Below, one piece after another: positions 34,824 to 44,043 of a stretch of 64,000 nt of DNA (positions are counted from its first letter, which is position 1; each line of letters begins with the position of its first letter). The notes beneath the pieces are model-generated. The model had not been told where the DNA came from. It did no database searches and saw nothing but the letters and a program-made list of their open reading frames with translations. The position numbers were made by a program, and so were the translations under genes. This DNA comes from Clostridia bacterium (lineage in GTDB: Bacteria; Bacillota; Clostridia; Peptostreptococcales; Acidaminobacteraceae): contig JACUUV010000006.1 in NCBI GenBank assembly GCA_014859095.1, forward strand, positions 1 to 64,000. Reading direction: 5' to 3'.

Positions 34824-35963
34824 TTACTTGAGTTCGGCAGCGGCAATGACCATCTTTTGGACTTCACTCGTGCCTTCATAGATTTCTGTGATTTTAGCGT
34901 CTCTCATCATTCTTTCCACAGGATAATCCCTTGTGTAACCATATCCACCATGCAATTGAACCGCTTTTGTAGTGACTTCCATAGCCACTTCCGATGCCAT
35001 CAGTTTGGCCATTGCGGCTTCTTTGGCATAAGGCAGTTTTTTACCTTTCAAATAAGCGGCATGGTAAACGAGCATTCTTGCAGCTTCGATTTTGGTTTTC
35101 ATATCCGCTATTTGGAATTGTGTGTTCTGGAAGGCTGCAATCGCTCTACCGAATTGTTTTCTTTCTTTGACATATTTCACAGTCTCATTGTATGCACCTT
35201 GAGCAATTCCAAGCGCCTGTGCGGCGATTCCAATACGGCCGCCATCAAGTGTCATCATTGCAATTTTGAATCCTTTTCCTTCGCTTCCGAGTAGATTTTC
35301 CGCAGGAACTTTGCAATCTTCGAAAATTAGTTCGCAGGTACTTGAGCCTCTGATGCCCATTTTTGCTTCCTTTTTTCCGATACTGAACCCTTCGAATCCT
35401 GCCTCGACAATAAACGCAGAAATCCCTTTGAGACCTGCTGCACGATCTGTCATGGCAATAATCACATAGACATCCGCGTATCCGGCGTTGGTAATGAATA
35501 TTTTGCTGCCGTTTAATATATACTGATCGCCATCTTTTACCGCTATGGTCTGTTGACCGGCTGCATCTGTACCTGCATTCGCCTCTGTCAGTCCGAAGGC
35601 ACCAATTTTTTCACCTTTTGCGAGTGGCACGAGGTATTTCTGTTTTTGTTCCTCTGTACCAAATTCATAAATCGGAGCAGCACATAAAGATGTATGTGCG
35701 GATACGATCACCGATGATGCGCCACATGCCACACCAAGTTCTTCAACAAAGTTGATGTATTGCCAATACGTACCACCTGAACCACCATATTCGACCGGAA
35801 ACGGGATGCCCATCATCCCAAACCTAGCCATTTTTTTAACATTCTCAACTGGAAATTCTTCTTTTTCATCAATCTCTGCCGCTATTGGTTCTACTTCGTT
35901 CTTCGTGAATTTCCTGAACATTTCCCTCATCATGAGGTCTTCACTTGTCAGTTCAAATATCAT
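34824..35963 (-). CDS. bcd: Acyl-CoA dehydrogenase (butyryl-CoA dehydrogenase type)
   Basis: 379 residues from the ATG at 35963 (GGAGG site). Short-chain acyl-CoA dehydrogenase: FGLTEANAGTDAAGQQT FAD/substrate segment, KMGIRGSSTCELIFEDC, and the catalytic base Glu within IYEGTSEVQ. Reduces crotonyl-CoA with EtfAB. Crotonyl-CoA is also the product of Kal at 21.6 kb, so the enzymes could work in one lysine-to-butyrate route. Exact chain-length preference is not certain. Confidence 0.92.
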   Translation of the reverse strand: MIFELTSEDLMMREMFRKFTKNEVEPIAAEIDEKEEFPVENVKKMARFGMMGIPFPVEYGGSGGTYWQYINFVEELGVACGASSVIVSAHTSLCAAPIYEFGTEEQKQKYLVPLAKGEKIGAFGLTEANAGTDAAGQQTIAVKDGDQYILNGSKIFITNAGYADVYVIIAMTDRAAGLKGISAFIVEAGFEGFSIGKKEAKMGIRGSSTCELIFEDCKVPAENLLGSEGKGFKIAMMTLDGGRIGIAAQALGIAQGAYNETVKYVKERKQFGRAIAAFQNTQFQIADMKTKIEAARMLVYHAAYLKGKKLPYAKEAAMAKLMASEVAMEVTTKAVQLHGGYGYTRDYPVERMMRDAKITEIYEGTSEVQKMVIAAAELK

Positions 35964-36090
35964 TTGCCTTCCTCCGTTCGTTAAATTATTAACCATTTGT
36001 TGCAAAAAAAATAAAACGATCCCCATGACAATATTTTAACACTCATTTGTTGAAATGCCTAGAGGATAATTTTATAGAAAGCAATGTTCA

Positions 36091-36492
36091 CTAAAATTTT
36101 ACAAACTTAAGCAGTGTAAATACAGCGAGCAAAACCAGTCCCAAAAGAAAATAGTTTCTCCCTCTGATATATTTCTGATTCACCTTGTATTTGTCTTTAT
36201 AGAGCGCTTTATTTTTATAGCTCAGATCCAAATCAAAAACATGATAAGTTTCTATCGGTGAGTCAATGACCTCTTTCGTAAGGTCGTGAAACAAATCCCA
36301 TGCCACATCAAAATCCTTGAGAGGCACCCAAATGGAATACCCCCTTGAATCCTCCAGAGGTACGATTTTCGAACGAATACCGAAGTGCATCAATTTTAGC
36401 TCTTCGTTCATATAGCAGGATTCTTCGTAATCGCCTTTTTTCTCATCGAGCAATTTCCACTTATAAAGATGTTCCAATCTTGAATCTCCCAT
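36091..36492 (-). CDS. Unknown protein with C-terminal membrane anchor
   Basis: 133 residues. Mostly charged soluble part with many aromatic residues, then one membrane helix at the very C terminus (about 114-131). The middle (SIWVPLKDFDVAWDLFHDL) loosely recalls small DUF2007-like signal-transducing proteins, but that is weak. It follows the ABC permease by 11 bases and may belong to that operon. Confidence 0.55.
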   Translation of the reverse strand: MGDSRLEHLYKWKLLDEKKGDYEESCYMNEELKLMHFGIRSKIVPLEDSRGYSIWVPLKDFDVAWDLFHDLTKEVIDSPIETYHVFDLDLSYKNKALYKDKYKVNQKYIRGRNYFLLGLVLLAVFTLLKFVKF

Positions 36493-36503
36493 AACTTACC
36501 GCC

Positions 36504-37274
36504 TTAATTCATTTTTTTGAGCAGGTGTTTGGATAATTCGTCAAGCACTATGGAGATGATGATGGTGACCATTGCCAGAGCGAGCACTTCACTGGTGTCA
36601 ATATTCATACGAGCGATTTGAAACGATCTTCCAAGAGAATTTTGGGTCTGACTCAGCACTTCAGATGCGATGACCACTTTGAGTCCAAGACCACCAATTG
36701 CCAGCACACTCGACTGAATGTATGGTTTGATGGAGGGGAATAACACGGTTCTCAATTTTTTGATCAAATTGAACTTGTATACATCCGCGAGTTCAATGAG
36801 TTTCTCGTCAATGCGTTTATAACCTTCAAGAACATTGCCGTAAACCACTGGAAATGTAATGAGAATCGTCACGAAAATCGGAGCAAGAACCCCGGACATC
36901 CAAAGAACGACGTATACGATCAGAACAATAGTAGGAACCGTCTTGATCAACAAGACAAGTGGTGAGAGCAAATGCTCAAGCACTGTGAATCGACCCGACA
37001 AAATCCCAAAGATTATTCCTAGAAAAGTACTGACCGCCACAACACTCAAAACCCGCAAGAGTGTATAAAAAAGTGCCAGATGAAAGGATCTGCTGAAGAC
37101 CAAATCTATAAAGGCTTCCATACTTTCCAGAGGTGTGGGCAAAATGTAAGGCTTTTCCAGTGCCAATGCGGACAAATGCCAGATTAATACCAGCCCGATT
37201 GTTGAAATGGTGATATACAGATTTTTTTTCCTGTCAATTGTTTGCCGATCATCTTTTGAAGTAAAAATCTTCAT
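36504..37274 (-). CDS. ABC transporter permease, NitT/TauT type
   Basis: 256 residues, six membrane helices, with the EAA-like loop region around GYKRIDEKLIELADVYKF. SsuC/TauC/ThiX class permeases move sulfonates, nitrate, taurine or thiamine precursors; the substrate is not decided. It overlaps the binding-protein gene by 26 bases. Confidence 0.88.
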   Translation of the reverse strand: MKIFTSKDDRQTIDRKKNLYITISTIGLVLIWHLSALALEKPYILPTPLESMEAFIDLVFSRSFHLALFYTLLRVLSVVAVSTFLGIIFGILSGRFTVLEHLLSPLVLLIKTVPTIVLIVYVVLWMSGVLAPIFVTILITFPVVYGNVLEGYKRIDEKLIELADVYKFNLIKKLRTVLFPSIKPYIQSSVLAIGGLGLKVVIASEVLSQTQNSLGRSFQIARMNIDTSEVLALAMVTIIISIVLDELSKHLLKKMN

Positions 37275-38286
37275 CAGGCATTTTTCCTCCTATGGCTTCC
37301 GGGGAAAACGTATAAAGCATCTTATAAAACGACTCCAACTTTTCTTTGTTCGAAAAAGCGTCCTCATGACGGATGTTGAGTCCTTTCACCGCATTCACAA
37401 AAACGGGTACGGGTATGCCAAGCTCAAGTTGTTCCGAATAACCACCGGCCAAATCCGGAAACTCATTCAACCAGACGGAAGACTCCGAAAGACGATCTGC
37501 AAAGGCTACAACCAAATCCGGGTAAACCTCCGCAATGGTGTTTCTGACTATGAGCCCCGCTTGTGGGAAACCACCTTCAATTCCGGACATCTTTTCATAC
37601 TCCTCTTGCAGATCGAAAAGCATGTTATACGGAATACCTTTTGCTTCCAACGTTGAGAGTACGGGTTCAGGCATGATTGTGACTGTTGATTTACCTGAAA
37701 TATATGTCGGTCCTACTTCCGCTGTTCCAGCCAAATATATGATGTTCAGATCTTTTTCAGGATCGAGTCCGTTTGCCTCGAGCAATGCCATGAAAATCAG
37801 GTCCGGTACCAGACCTTGGCCGATCATATAGACATCTTTGCCTCTCAGCGAGTCCCACGAGTCAATATCTTCAGATGTGATCATATAAAGATTGCCATGG
37901 GTGTTGATGCTCACAAACTTATATGGGACCCCTTTATTGTAGAGTTTGATGGCAAGATTGGTCGGGACAAGTGCGAAATCCACTTTTTCAGCGATGATTT
38001 CAGAGGCCAACAAGTCAGTGGAGTTGATGCTTTCATATTCCACAGTCACGTTTTTCATCAGTTCGGGTTGTTCGTAGATCATCTTGAGCATGGCAATGGT
38101 AGTCGCTCCTTCAGGAGTCAATGCCCTTACATACAGTGGCTCTTCCGGGGTGGATGTCACAGGCATATCAACCACATCACCCGATGGTTCCTCGATGACC
38201 ACCTCAGGACCATCCACATTTTGTGAGCAGGCGCTCACTATTGATATCATCATTATAAGCAAAACCAAGTACAACGTTTTTTTCAT
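37249..38286 (-). CDS. ABC transporter substrate-binding lipoprotein
   Basis: 345 residues from the ATG at 38286 (GGGAGG site). Lipoprotein signal with lipobox ending SACS. The fold matches the NMT1/SsuA-like class: repeated 'DLLASEIIAEKVDFALVPTNLAIKLYNKG' style segments that choose small anions or thiamine-pyrimidine-like ligands. No thiamine riboswitch is seen upstream. Start overlaps the ATPase stop by 4 bases (ATGA). Confidence 0.87.
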   Translation of the reverse strand: MKKTLYLVLLIMMISIVSACSQNVDGPEVVIEEPSGDVVDMPVTSTPEEPLYVRALTPEGATTIAMLKMIYEQPELMKNVTVEYESINSTDLLASEIIAEKVDFALVPTNLAIKLYNKGVPYKFVSINTHGNLYMITSEDIDSWDSLRGKDVYMIGQGLVPDLIFMALLEANGLDPEKDLNIIYLAGTAEVGPTYISGKSTVTIMPEPVLSTLEAKGIPYNMLFDLQEEYEKMSGIEGGFPQAGLIVRNTIAEVYPDLVVAFADRLSESSVWLNEFPDLAGGYSEQLELGIPVPVFVNAVKGLNIRHEDAFSNKEKLESFYKMLYTFSPEAIGGKMPDEDFYFKR

Positions 38287-38969
38287 ATGCTTTCCTCCCA
38301 ATAGGTCTTAATAGTGTTTTTATATCGAATCACATCGTCCACAGAGAGCGCTCTCGGATTCTCGATACTGAAAATATCAAGAAGGCCCTTCGGATGCTTT
38401 GCGAGTAGCGCGATTCTGTCCGCGGTCCACAGCGCCTCATCCATGTCATGTGTGACGAACAAAACTGTGATCTCAGTCTCATTCCATAGCCTCAACAGAG
38501 CATCGATCATCTTGGCTTTCAATGAATAATCCAAGGATTTGAAAGGTTCATCCAGCAACAAAAGATCCGGTTTATAGGCAAAAGCTCTCGCAATTGCCAC
38601 TCTCTGCCTCATACCGCCGCTCAACTCATGAGGCATCTTGTCTTTATCGATCAAAAGTTCCATCTCTATGAGCAAATGGCTGATTTCCAAGTGGGTCAAA
38701 GCATCATTGACGACTTTGATGTTGTCTTCCACATTCATCCATGGCAATAGCCGATCCTCTTGAAAAACATAACCGATGCGTTTTGCATCATTGACCATAT
38801 TTCCATCGTAGGAATCCATGATCCCCGCGACAATATTGAGTAATGTCGATTTCCCCGCACCTGACGGACCGAGGATGCAAAATATCTCACCGGGCTCGAT
38901 GCGCAGGTTCAGGTCTTCAAGTATCTTCTGATCTCTATAAAATTTACCCAGGTTCTTAAGCTCCAACAT
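38283..38969 (-). CDS. ABC transporter ATP-binding protein, NitT/TauT type
   Basis: 228 residues with Walker A GPSGAGKST, Q-loop GYVFQEDRLLPW, signature LSGGMRQRV and Walker B LLLLDEPFKSLD. The 'QEDRLLPW' spelling is typical of SsuB/TauB-type ATPases. First gene of the transporter operon. Confidence 0.92.
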   Translation of the reverse strand: MLELKNLGKFYRDQKILEDLNLRIEPGEIFCILGPSGAGKSTLLNIVAGIMDSYDGNMVNDAKRIGYVFQEDRLLPWMNVEDNIKVVNDALTHLEISHLLIEMELLIDKDKMPHELSGGMRQRVAIARAFAYKPDLLLLDEPFKSLDYSLKAKMIDALLRLWNETEITVLFVTHDMDEALWTADRIALLAKHPKGLLDIFSIENPRALSVDDVIRYKNTIKTYWEESI

Positions 38970-38999
38970 AATTGATCTCCGATGTCATTTGTCCTCTCA

Positions 39000-39028
39000 A
39001 TTTTATCATAAAAAAAACCATGCAACAA
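39000..39028 (-). promoter_or_regulatory. Promoter of the ABC operon inside the upstream terminator
   Basis: TTGTTG (39023-39028) in the loop of the terminator, a 17-base spacer that includes the T run, then TGA-TAAAAT (-10 at 39000-39005). Terminator and promoter share the same bases. Confidence 0.55.
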
Positions 39029-39039
39029 TGTGCATGATT
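39016..39039 (-). terminator. Terminator after the methyltransferase-like gene
   Basis: A 9-pair stem with one wobble (39016-39024 with 39031-39039), followed by eight T on the minus strand, 2 bases past the stop. Confidence 0.8.
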
Positions 39040-39040
39040 A

Positions 39041-39514
39041 TTACGACCAGATCATCCGACCCAATTTTTCATTCTCGAGTTTTATAACTTCAAAATACAT
39101 CAGATCGTTTTCGACGATGATGTTCTTATCGATCAACAAATCGGAATTATTGATGATTTCGGCAACTTGATCCATGGACCACCTGGATTTTGTCCTGAGC
39201 CTCGACAACCATTTCGATACGACACCGATTTCCTCATCGTGATAGAAGGATAAGAAAATTCTTCCGTTTTTCTTTAGAACGCGCTTTGCTTCATATATGA
39301 CCACTTCAGGATTGATGTCGAAATATCTGTTGCAATGTATGATGACCTTGTCGACAGATTCGTCCTCCAAAACAAGTTTACTCAAACAGTATTCAATTTT
39401 TTTTGACTTACAGTCATTGCCAACCATACGAATGCCTTCACTTCTCCACTCCAGTATGATGTCCACTGGAGAAAATGCGGTAGGATTGAGCAATTTTATG
39501 TAATCTATGGTCAT
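39041..39514 (-). CDS. Methyltransferase-like protein lacking SAM motif I
   Basis: 157 residues (ATG at 39514; a GTG 12 bases upstream is possible). It has the later class I methyltransferase strands (LVLEDESVDKVIIH ... EAKRVLKKNGRIFLSFY) but no GxGxG SAM-binding motif. It could be a truncated remnant or a diverged small family. No missing half is seen in the 340 bases upstream, which hold the Mn2+ switch on the other strand. Confidence 0.5.
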   Translation of the reverse strand: MTIDYIKLLNPTAFSPVDIILEWRSEGIRMVGNDCKSKKIEYCLSKLVLEDESVDKVIIHCNRYFDINPEVVIYEAKRVLKKNGRIFLSFYHDEEIGVVSKWLSRLRTKSRWSMDQVAEIINNSDLLIDKNIIVENDLMYFEVIKLENEKLGRMIWS

Positions 39515-39666
39515 AATTCTTTTCACCTGGCTTCATAGTTCGATATTGTGTATTAAAAATACCATACAGCCCTTACAAATACAATAAAATCGATGTTACG
39601 AAAGTAGGTCATTTTATTAATAATTATCTGAATGTTTTTACTCTTTGGCAATATATTGAGGAGTCA

Positions 39667-39695
39667 TTGACATCATATTTTATTTGTGATAAATT
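39667..39695 (+). promoter_or_regulatory. SigA promoter of the riboswitch transcript
   Basis: TTGACA (39667-39672), a 17-base spacer ending in TGA, and TAAATT (39690-39695). The start is expected near 39702, exactly where the aptamer begins. The bases from 39527 to 39666 show nothing else. Confidence 0.85.
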
Positions 39696-39701
39696 TGTTG
39701 T

Positions 39702-39797
39702 GTTAGAGGGAGTAACTGCCCATAAGTGGAATCCATGCCGTCAGAACGGACTTTGTCCCGGTTTGGATGATTTTCATTAAATCGTGTGAGACTCTAC
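39702..39797 (+). ncRNA. yybP-ykoY (Mn2+) riboswitch aptamer
   Basis: Recognised from the conserved parts of the manganese-sensing yybP-ykoY class: GAGGGAGTAAC near the 5' end, the loop GTCAGAACGG in the middle, and GTGAGACTCT at the 3' end. The closing stem P1 is TAGAG (39704-39708) with CTCTA (39792-39796). The same 3' strand is also the 5' arm of the terminator, so metal-stabilised P1 would prevent termination and turn the downstream exchanger gene on. Confidence 0.9.
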
Positions 39798-39826
39798 AAT
39801 TCGCGGGTGAATTGTAGGGTTTTTTT
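39791..39826 (+). terminator. Regulated terminator of the Mn2+ riboswitch
   Basis: A 12-pair stem with one wobble (39791-39802 with 39809-39820), followed by a T run. It overlaps the P1 3' strand of the aptamer, giving a two-state switch 40 bases before the CaCA start codon. Confidence 0.9.
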
Positions 39827-39866
39827 ATTGCATTCGTTCCCCGATCAAAACATATAAGGAGATATC

Positions 39867-40877
39867 ATGGACGAACTCATTTTAGGGTTATTAACCCCGC
39901 TATCCACATTTTTATTATTCGCAATCATTGCCATCACACTTTATACCCTTGGAAAAGGCGCTGACATTCTGATTGATGAGGCAGTGGCCATTTCAGCACA
40001 TCTACGGATCCCTAAAGCCATTATCGGCGCAACCGTCGTGTCACTTGGAACCACACTTCCTGAAGTGTCTGTTTCAGTCTTGGCCGCAATCAACGGCAAC
40101 CCGGATCTCGCACTAGGAAACGCTGTCGGTTCAATTATTGCGGATACCGGACTTATTGTCGGTATAGCGGCACTGATCAGCCCGATCGTCATCGACTACA
40201 AGTCCATCCGCGTCCAAAGTTGGATCCAGCTATTGGCCGGTATTCTTCTGGTCGTATTCGCTCTTCCCGTTTTTTCAGGTTCAAGTTCGGGTGTGATCAC
40301 CCAAGGTATGGGATTTGTACTACTCTCTTTCCTCGGTATTTATCTCTATTGGTCTTTCAAGCACTCCAGAAAAGAACAATTGGATGAAATTGAAGGTGAA
40401 ATCAAGGAACATGAAAAAGAAAGTCTGATCAAGCAGTTTTTATTCATGGCTACGGGCATGACCCTTGTCATTCTGTCATCAAAAGTTTTGATTCCTGCAG
40501 TGGAGATCTCAGCCATCCGTATCGGAGTGCCTCAGAGCATCATCGCCGCGACACTGGTCGCATTTGGCACAAGTCTGCCTGAATTAACGACAAGTATAAA
40601 ATCTGTACTTCGTGGCCATGGGGATCTCGCAATAGGCAATATCATCGGAGCCGATATACTGAACGTGCTGTTCGTTGTCGGTGCTTCCGCAGCTGCGACA
40701 CCTCTCGGACTTGCAGTGCCGAAGAACTTCTACTCACTTCATTTTCCCGCAATGCTTTTGATTTTGTTCACTTTCAGAATTTTTACCCTTAACAAGGGGC
40801 ATACACTGAACAGAAAAGAAGGCGCATTGCTTGTGTCCTTTTACCTTGTATATCTTGTGCTCAATTACGTGGGCTGA
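39867..40877 (+). CDS. CaCA-family cation exchanger (YrbG-like)
   Basis: 336 residues with ten or so membrane helices and the two inverted alpha repeats of the Ca2+/cation antiporter family (VVSLGTTLPEVSVSV ... GNAVGSIIADTG and LVAFGTSLPELTTSI ... GNIIGADILN). The family is known mainly for Na+/Ca2+ exchange. Control by a Mn2+ riboswitch suggests Mn2+ efflux, or release of both ions, as its job here; that is inference. AGGAG ribosome site before the ATG. Confidence 0.9.
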   Translation: MDELILGLLTPLSTFLLFAIIAITLYTLGKGADILIDEAVAISAHLRIPKAIIGATVVSLGTTLPEVSVSVLAAINGNPDLALGNAVGSIIADTGLIVGIAALISPIVIDYKSIRVQSWIQLLAGILLVVFALPVFSGSSSGVITQGMGFVLLSFLGIYLYWSFKHSRKEQLDEIEGEIKEHEKESLIKQFLFMATGMTLVILSSKVLIPAVEISAIRIGVPQSIIAATLVAFGTSLPELTTSIKSVLRGHGDLAIGNIIGADILNVLFVVGASAAATPLGLAVPKNFYSLHFPAMLLILFTFRIFTLNKGHTLNRKEGALLVSFYLVYLVLNYVG

Positions 40878-40881
40878 CAAT

Positions 40882-40930
40882 AAAGGATGTCTCGATCATT
40901 TTTATTCAAATGATCGAGACATCCTTTTTT
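40882..40930. terminator. Two-way terminator between CaCA and MATE genes
   Basis: A 20-bp perfect stem (40882-40901 with 40908-40927, loop TTATTC) with T runs on both sides. The genes converge here. Confidence 0.93.
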
Positions 40931-42296
40931 ATTGATCTATAAATTCTTTTTGAGTCTTAAGCAATCTTTCAAACCAAATGTAGACGATCGTTCCTTTGAA
41001 GACACTGCTGATGCTGATACTCCACCAGATGCCGTTGAGTCCCAAAAATGTCATCTGACTGAAATAGAGTGCCATGGGGATTCTGAGTATATTGAAAACA
41101 ATACTGGTGATTGCGGCAGGTTTTGTGCGACCGATTCCATTGAATGCTCCGGAAATTGTGATTTCAATGCACATGAAAAGTTGTGAGAGTCCTAGAATCC
41201 TGAGATAATCCACACCCAGTGTTATCGCTTCAGGTTCTCTGATGAAGATCATAAAAAGATATTTCGCTCCGAAAAACAAAAGCAAAGTATTGAATATGCC
41301 CAGAGAAAAGGCCAGTCTCATGGCCGTCCGGTATCCTTTCACCACCCTGGCATATTGCTTGCCACCATAATTTTGACCCACAAAAGCGCCTAGTGCCACC
41401 GCAAGTCCTGTGGCTGTCATCCAGGTGATGGATTCTATCTGTGAACCGACCTTTTGGACCGCAATAGGAAGCGGACCGTATACAGCGATGATTCTTGCGA
41501 TCACCATGGATATGAATGTGAACAGACCGCTCTGTACAGCCGGGGGTCCACCAAGTCTCATTATATCTGACAACGTCACCCATTTGATGGGTTTGATGAG
41601 CGTAAAATGTTCAAAGAGCGTATGTTTAAACTTGATGTTATAGACAAAAATGACAAAGACGACGAACTGTGCAAATACAGTCGCAAGCGCCGCTCCTGCA
41701 ACCCCCATTTCCGGAAACGGACCAATGCCGTTGATCAAGATGGGGTCTAGTACGATATTGATCACCAGTCCCACAGCGTTGAACATGAATGGGGTTCTAC
41801 TGTCTCCACGCCCATTGAATATTCCAGTGAATACCTGATTTGCAAATGGGAACAGAATGCCGATGGCGATAATGGACAGATAGCCGATGGCGTTTTTTTC
41901 CACCTCCGGACTGCCTGTGTTAAAAAATGAAATCAGACCGGTTTTAAACACCAGCAAAAATGTCATGTACCCCATCGCAAGAAAGAAAATCAAATGGAGA
42001 CCACTTCTTGCAAAGTGTTCGGCACGCGCTTCATCTTTTGCTCCGGATGCCTGGGCGACCCTTATTTCAGTACCCGTTTTGCTCAGCATGATGAACATGT
42101 TCGCGAACCACACAAAGAATCCAGCGATTCCAACTGCGGCCACAGCATTTGAACCGAGGAATCCAATCCAAATCATATCGGTCAGATTATAAGCCATCTG
42201 CATAAAACTGGTACCCATGATGGGCAGTGCCATTTTGAGCAGACTGGACAGTATATCGCCTTCGGTCATATCTATCTTTTTGTTTTTAATTGCCAT
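40929..42296 (-). CDS. MATE-family efflux transporter
   Basis: 455 residues, twelve membrane helices, starting with a short soluble N terminus then PIMGTSFMQMAYNLTDMIW, the usual MATE entry segment; the two-fold repeat recurs at about residue 235. Exports cationic drugs or metabolites with Na+ or H+; the substrate is unknown. Extended -10 promoter upstream (TG-T-TATAAT on the minus strand, near 42334-42342). Confidence 0.9.
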   Translation of the reverse strand: MAIKNKKIDMTEGDILSSLLKMALPIMGTSFMQMAYNLTDMIWIGFLGSNAVAAVGIAGFFVWFANMFIMLSKTGTEIRVAQASGAKDEARAEHFARSGLHLIFFLAMGYMTFLLVFKTGLISFFNTGSPEVEKNAIGYLSIIAIGILFPFANQVFTGIFNGRGDSRTPFMFNAVGLVINIVLDPILINGIGPFPEMGVAGAALATVFAQFVVFVIFVYNIKFKHTLFEHFTLIKPIKWVTLSDIMRLGGPPAVQSGLFTFISMVIARIIAVYGPLPIAVQKVGSQIESITWMTATGLAVALGAFVGQNYGGKQYARVVKGYRTAMRLAFSLGIFNTLLLFFGAKYLFMIFIREPEAITLGVDYLRILGLSQLFMCIEITISGAFNGIGRTKPAAITSIVFNILRIPMALYFSQMTFLGLNGIWWSISISSVFKGTIVYIWFERLLKTQKEFIDQ

Positions 42297-42428
42297 TTCA
42301 ACCTCTTCTAATGAATTTCAAATCCAATATATTATAACACAATTGTTTTGTATTGTTTATAATTTTGTAATACGCCTGTAAGCTTAATGGGTTATAATTA
42401 AAGAGTTAACAATCGAAAGGAGAACTTT

Positions 42429-43988
42429 ATGACAAAAAAGCCAAATGCTTTTTGGGCACTCAAATCCATAGTTGTTTTATTGGCTATCACTATAATCACA
42501 CTAAGCGTTCCAGTATCCTTCGCAGTCACCTTCAATGACGTCTCTGGGCACTGGGCGGAAAAAACCATCAGCAACGTCAGTGAATACGGCGTCATTTCAG
42601 GATACCCCGATGGAAGTTTCAAGCCCGATTCCACAATCAAGCGGATTGAATACCTGGTTCTGGTGATTAAAGCACAGTCCATTGAAGTCCGTGAACGTGT
42701 TGGAACGGAATATTGGGGAAAACCGTTCATCGAAGCGGCAATTGAAGCAAACTATATAAAAGCGGACGAGTTCGGCAGTACAGATCTCAGCGTATATGAA
42801 AAACCGATCTTAAGACAAGAAATGGCCAGCATCATAACAAAAGCTTACCTGGCAACCGGTGCTACCGTCACAGGTGAGGCAATCGCTGAAGCCAGTCAAA
42901 AGCTGACCGACTACAATACCGTTTCAAACCGGTATCTTGACTCCGTCATTACATCAGTTGCCATTGGCATCATAAACGGATATCCGGATTCGACTTTCAA
43001 ACCCATGCTGAACGCCACCCGTGCGGAATCATCGGTAGTACTCGAAAAGTACCTGGCCACTCTGAACAAGATCGAACTTGTTACTGACAATCTGGATGCT
43101 TCAGGTTATTCTGCTGGTCATGCGTTTGCCACCTTGTCCACACCATTTTCAGTCAATGATATCGAAATCGGTGATTCATCAGTGACGGTCAAAGAGATTT
43201 ACGGGGACCCCGTAAGAATCGATGACAGTGCCTATGGATTCAAATGGTGGGTCTATCACGACAATTATAAGGATTATTTCTTAGTGGGAGTAAGCAATCA
43301 AAAAGTGGTTGCACTCTTCACCGCATCCGATTTGCTCAAATCTTCAACAGCTCTTGCCATGAACCAGAGCAAGGCGGCTGTGACAAAGGCACTTGGCAAT
43401 CCTATCAACAGCATATTCAAAGGTGCGGATGAATACATTCAAATGAACAACCAGGAATCTGCCGTATACCTTAAGAACAATATATATCTGACCACTTATT
43501 TTGACAATCATGATTCTGGAAGGCTTTTCTCAATCATGTTGATCGATTCCGCTGTTGAAAAGGGTATGACCTCTCAATATGGCAACTTGACGGATGCCGT
43601 CAGAATAAGTTTTGAAAAACAGATTTTTGATCTGAACAACGTTTTTAGACTCGAACATGGCAAACCAATCCTCAGATGGAGCGAACCGATTGCCAATGTG
43701 GCGCGTAAACACAGCAGAGACATGGCCGTCCGCGACTTCTTCGATCATATCAACCCAAGTGGACAGTCGCCGTTTGATAGAATTGCTGCTGATGGTATCG
43801 ACTTCAAATTGGCCGCTGAAAACATCGCCGCAGGTTATCTCAACGCTTTCGGAGCGCATGCGGGTTGGGTCAATTCATACGGTCATCGCGAAAATCTCGT
43901 CAGAACCATTGATTACCTTGGTGTCGGAGTCTACTTCGGTGGTCCGTTCGGCACATATTATACACAAAATTATTTCACACCACTTTAA
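42429..43988 (+). CDS. SLH-CAP secreted protein
   Basis: 519 residues. Signal peptide (about 1-34), two SLH repeats (about 36-220; GHWAEKTISNVSEYGVISGYPDGSFKP is unmistakable), a CAP-associated N-terminal domain (about 235-380; INDIEIGDSSVTVKEIYG) and a CAP/SCP domain (about 400-519; NVARKHSRDMAVRDFFDHINP, ENIAAGY, YGHRENL, YTQNYF). The His, Glu and Asp/His pocket of CAP proteins is largely kept. An exported wall-bound protein; role unknown, YkwD-like. Confidence 0.9.
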   Translation: MTKKPNAFWALKSIVVLLAITIITLSVPVSFAVTFNDVSGHWAEKTISNVSEYGVISGYPDGSFKPDSTIKRIEYLVLVIKAQSIEVRERVGTEYWGKPFIEAAIEANYIKADEFGSTDLSVYEKPILRQEMASIITKAYLATGATVTGEAIAEASQKLTDYNTVSNRYLDSVITSVAIGIINGYPDSTFKPMLNATRAESSVVLEKYLATLNKIELVTDNLDASGYSAGHAFATLSTPFSVNDIEIGDSSVTVKEIYGDPVRIDDSAYGFKWWVYHDNYKDYFLVGVSNQKVVALFTASDLLKSSTALAMNQSKAAVTKALGNPINSIFKGADEYIQMNNQESAVYLKNNIYLTTYFDNHDSGRLFSIMLIDSAVEKGMTSQYGNLTDAVRISFEKQIFDLNNVFRLEHGKPILRWSEPIANVARKHSRDMAVRDFFDHINPSGQSPFDRIAADGIDFKLAAENIAAGYLNAFGAHAGWVNSYGHRENLVRTIDYLGVGVYFGGPFGTYYTQNYFTPL

Positions 43989-43997
43989 GCGCTTAAA

Positions 43998-44043
43998 AGC
44001 CCCACACAAACCTTCATTTTATTTAGGTTTGTATGGGGCTATT
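43998..44043. terminator. Two-way terminator between SLH-CAP and zur
   Basis: 15 of 16 positions pair (43998-44013 with 44025-44040), with T-rich ends on both strands. The genes converge. Confidence 0.85.
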
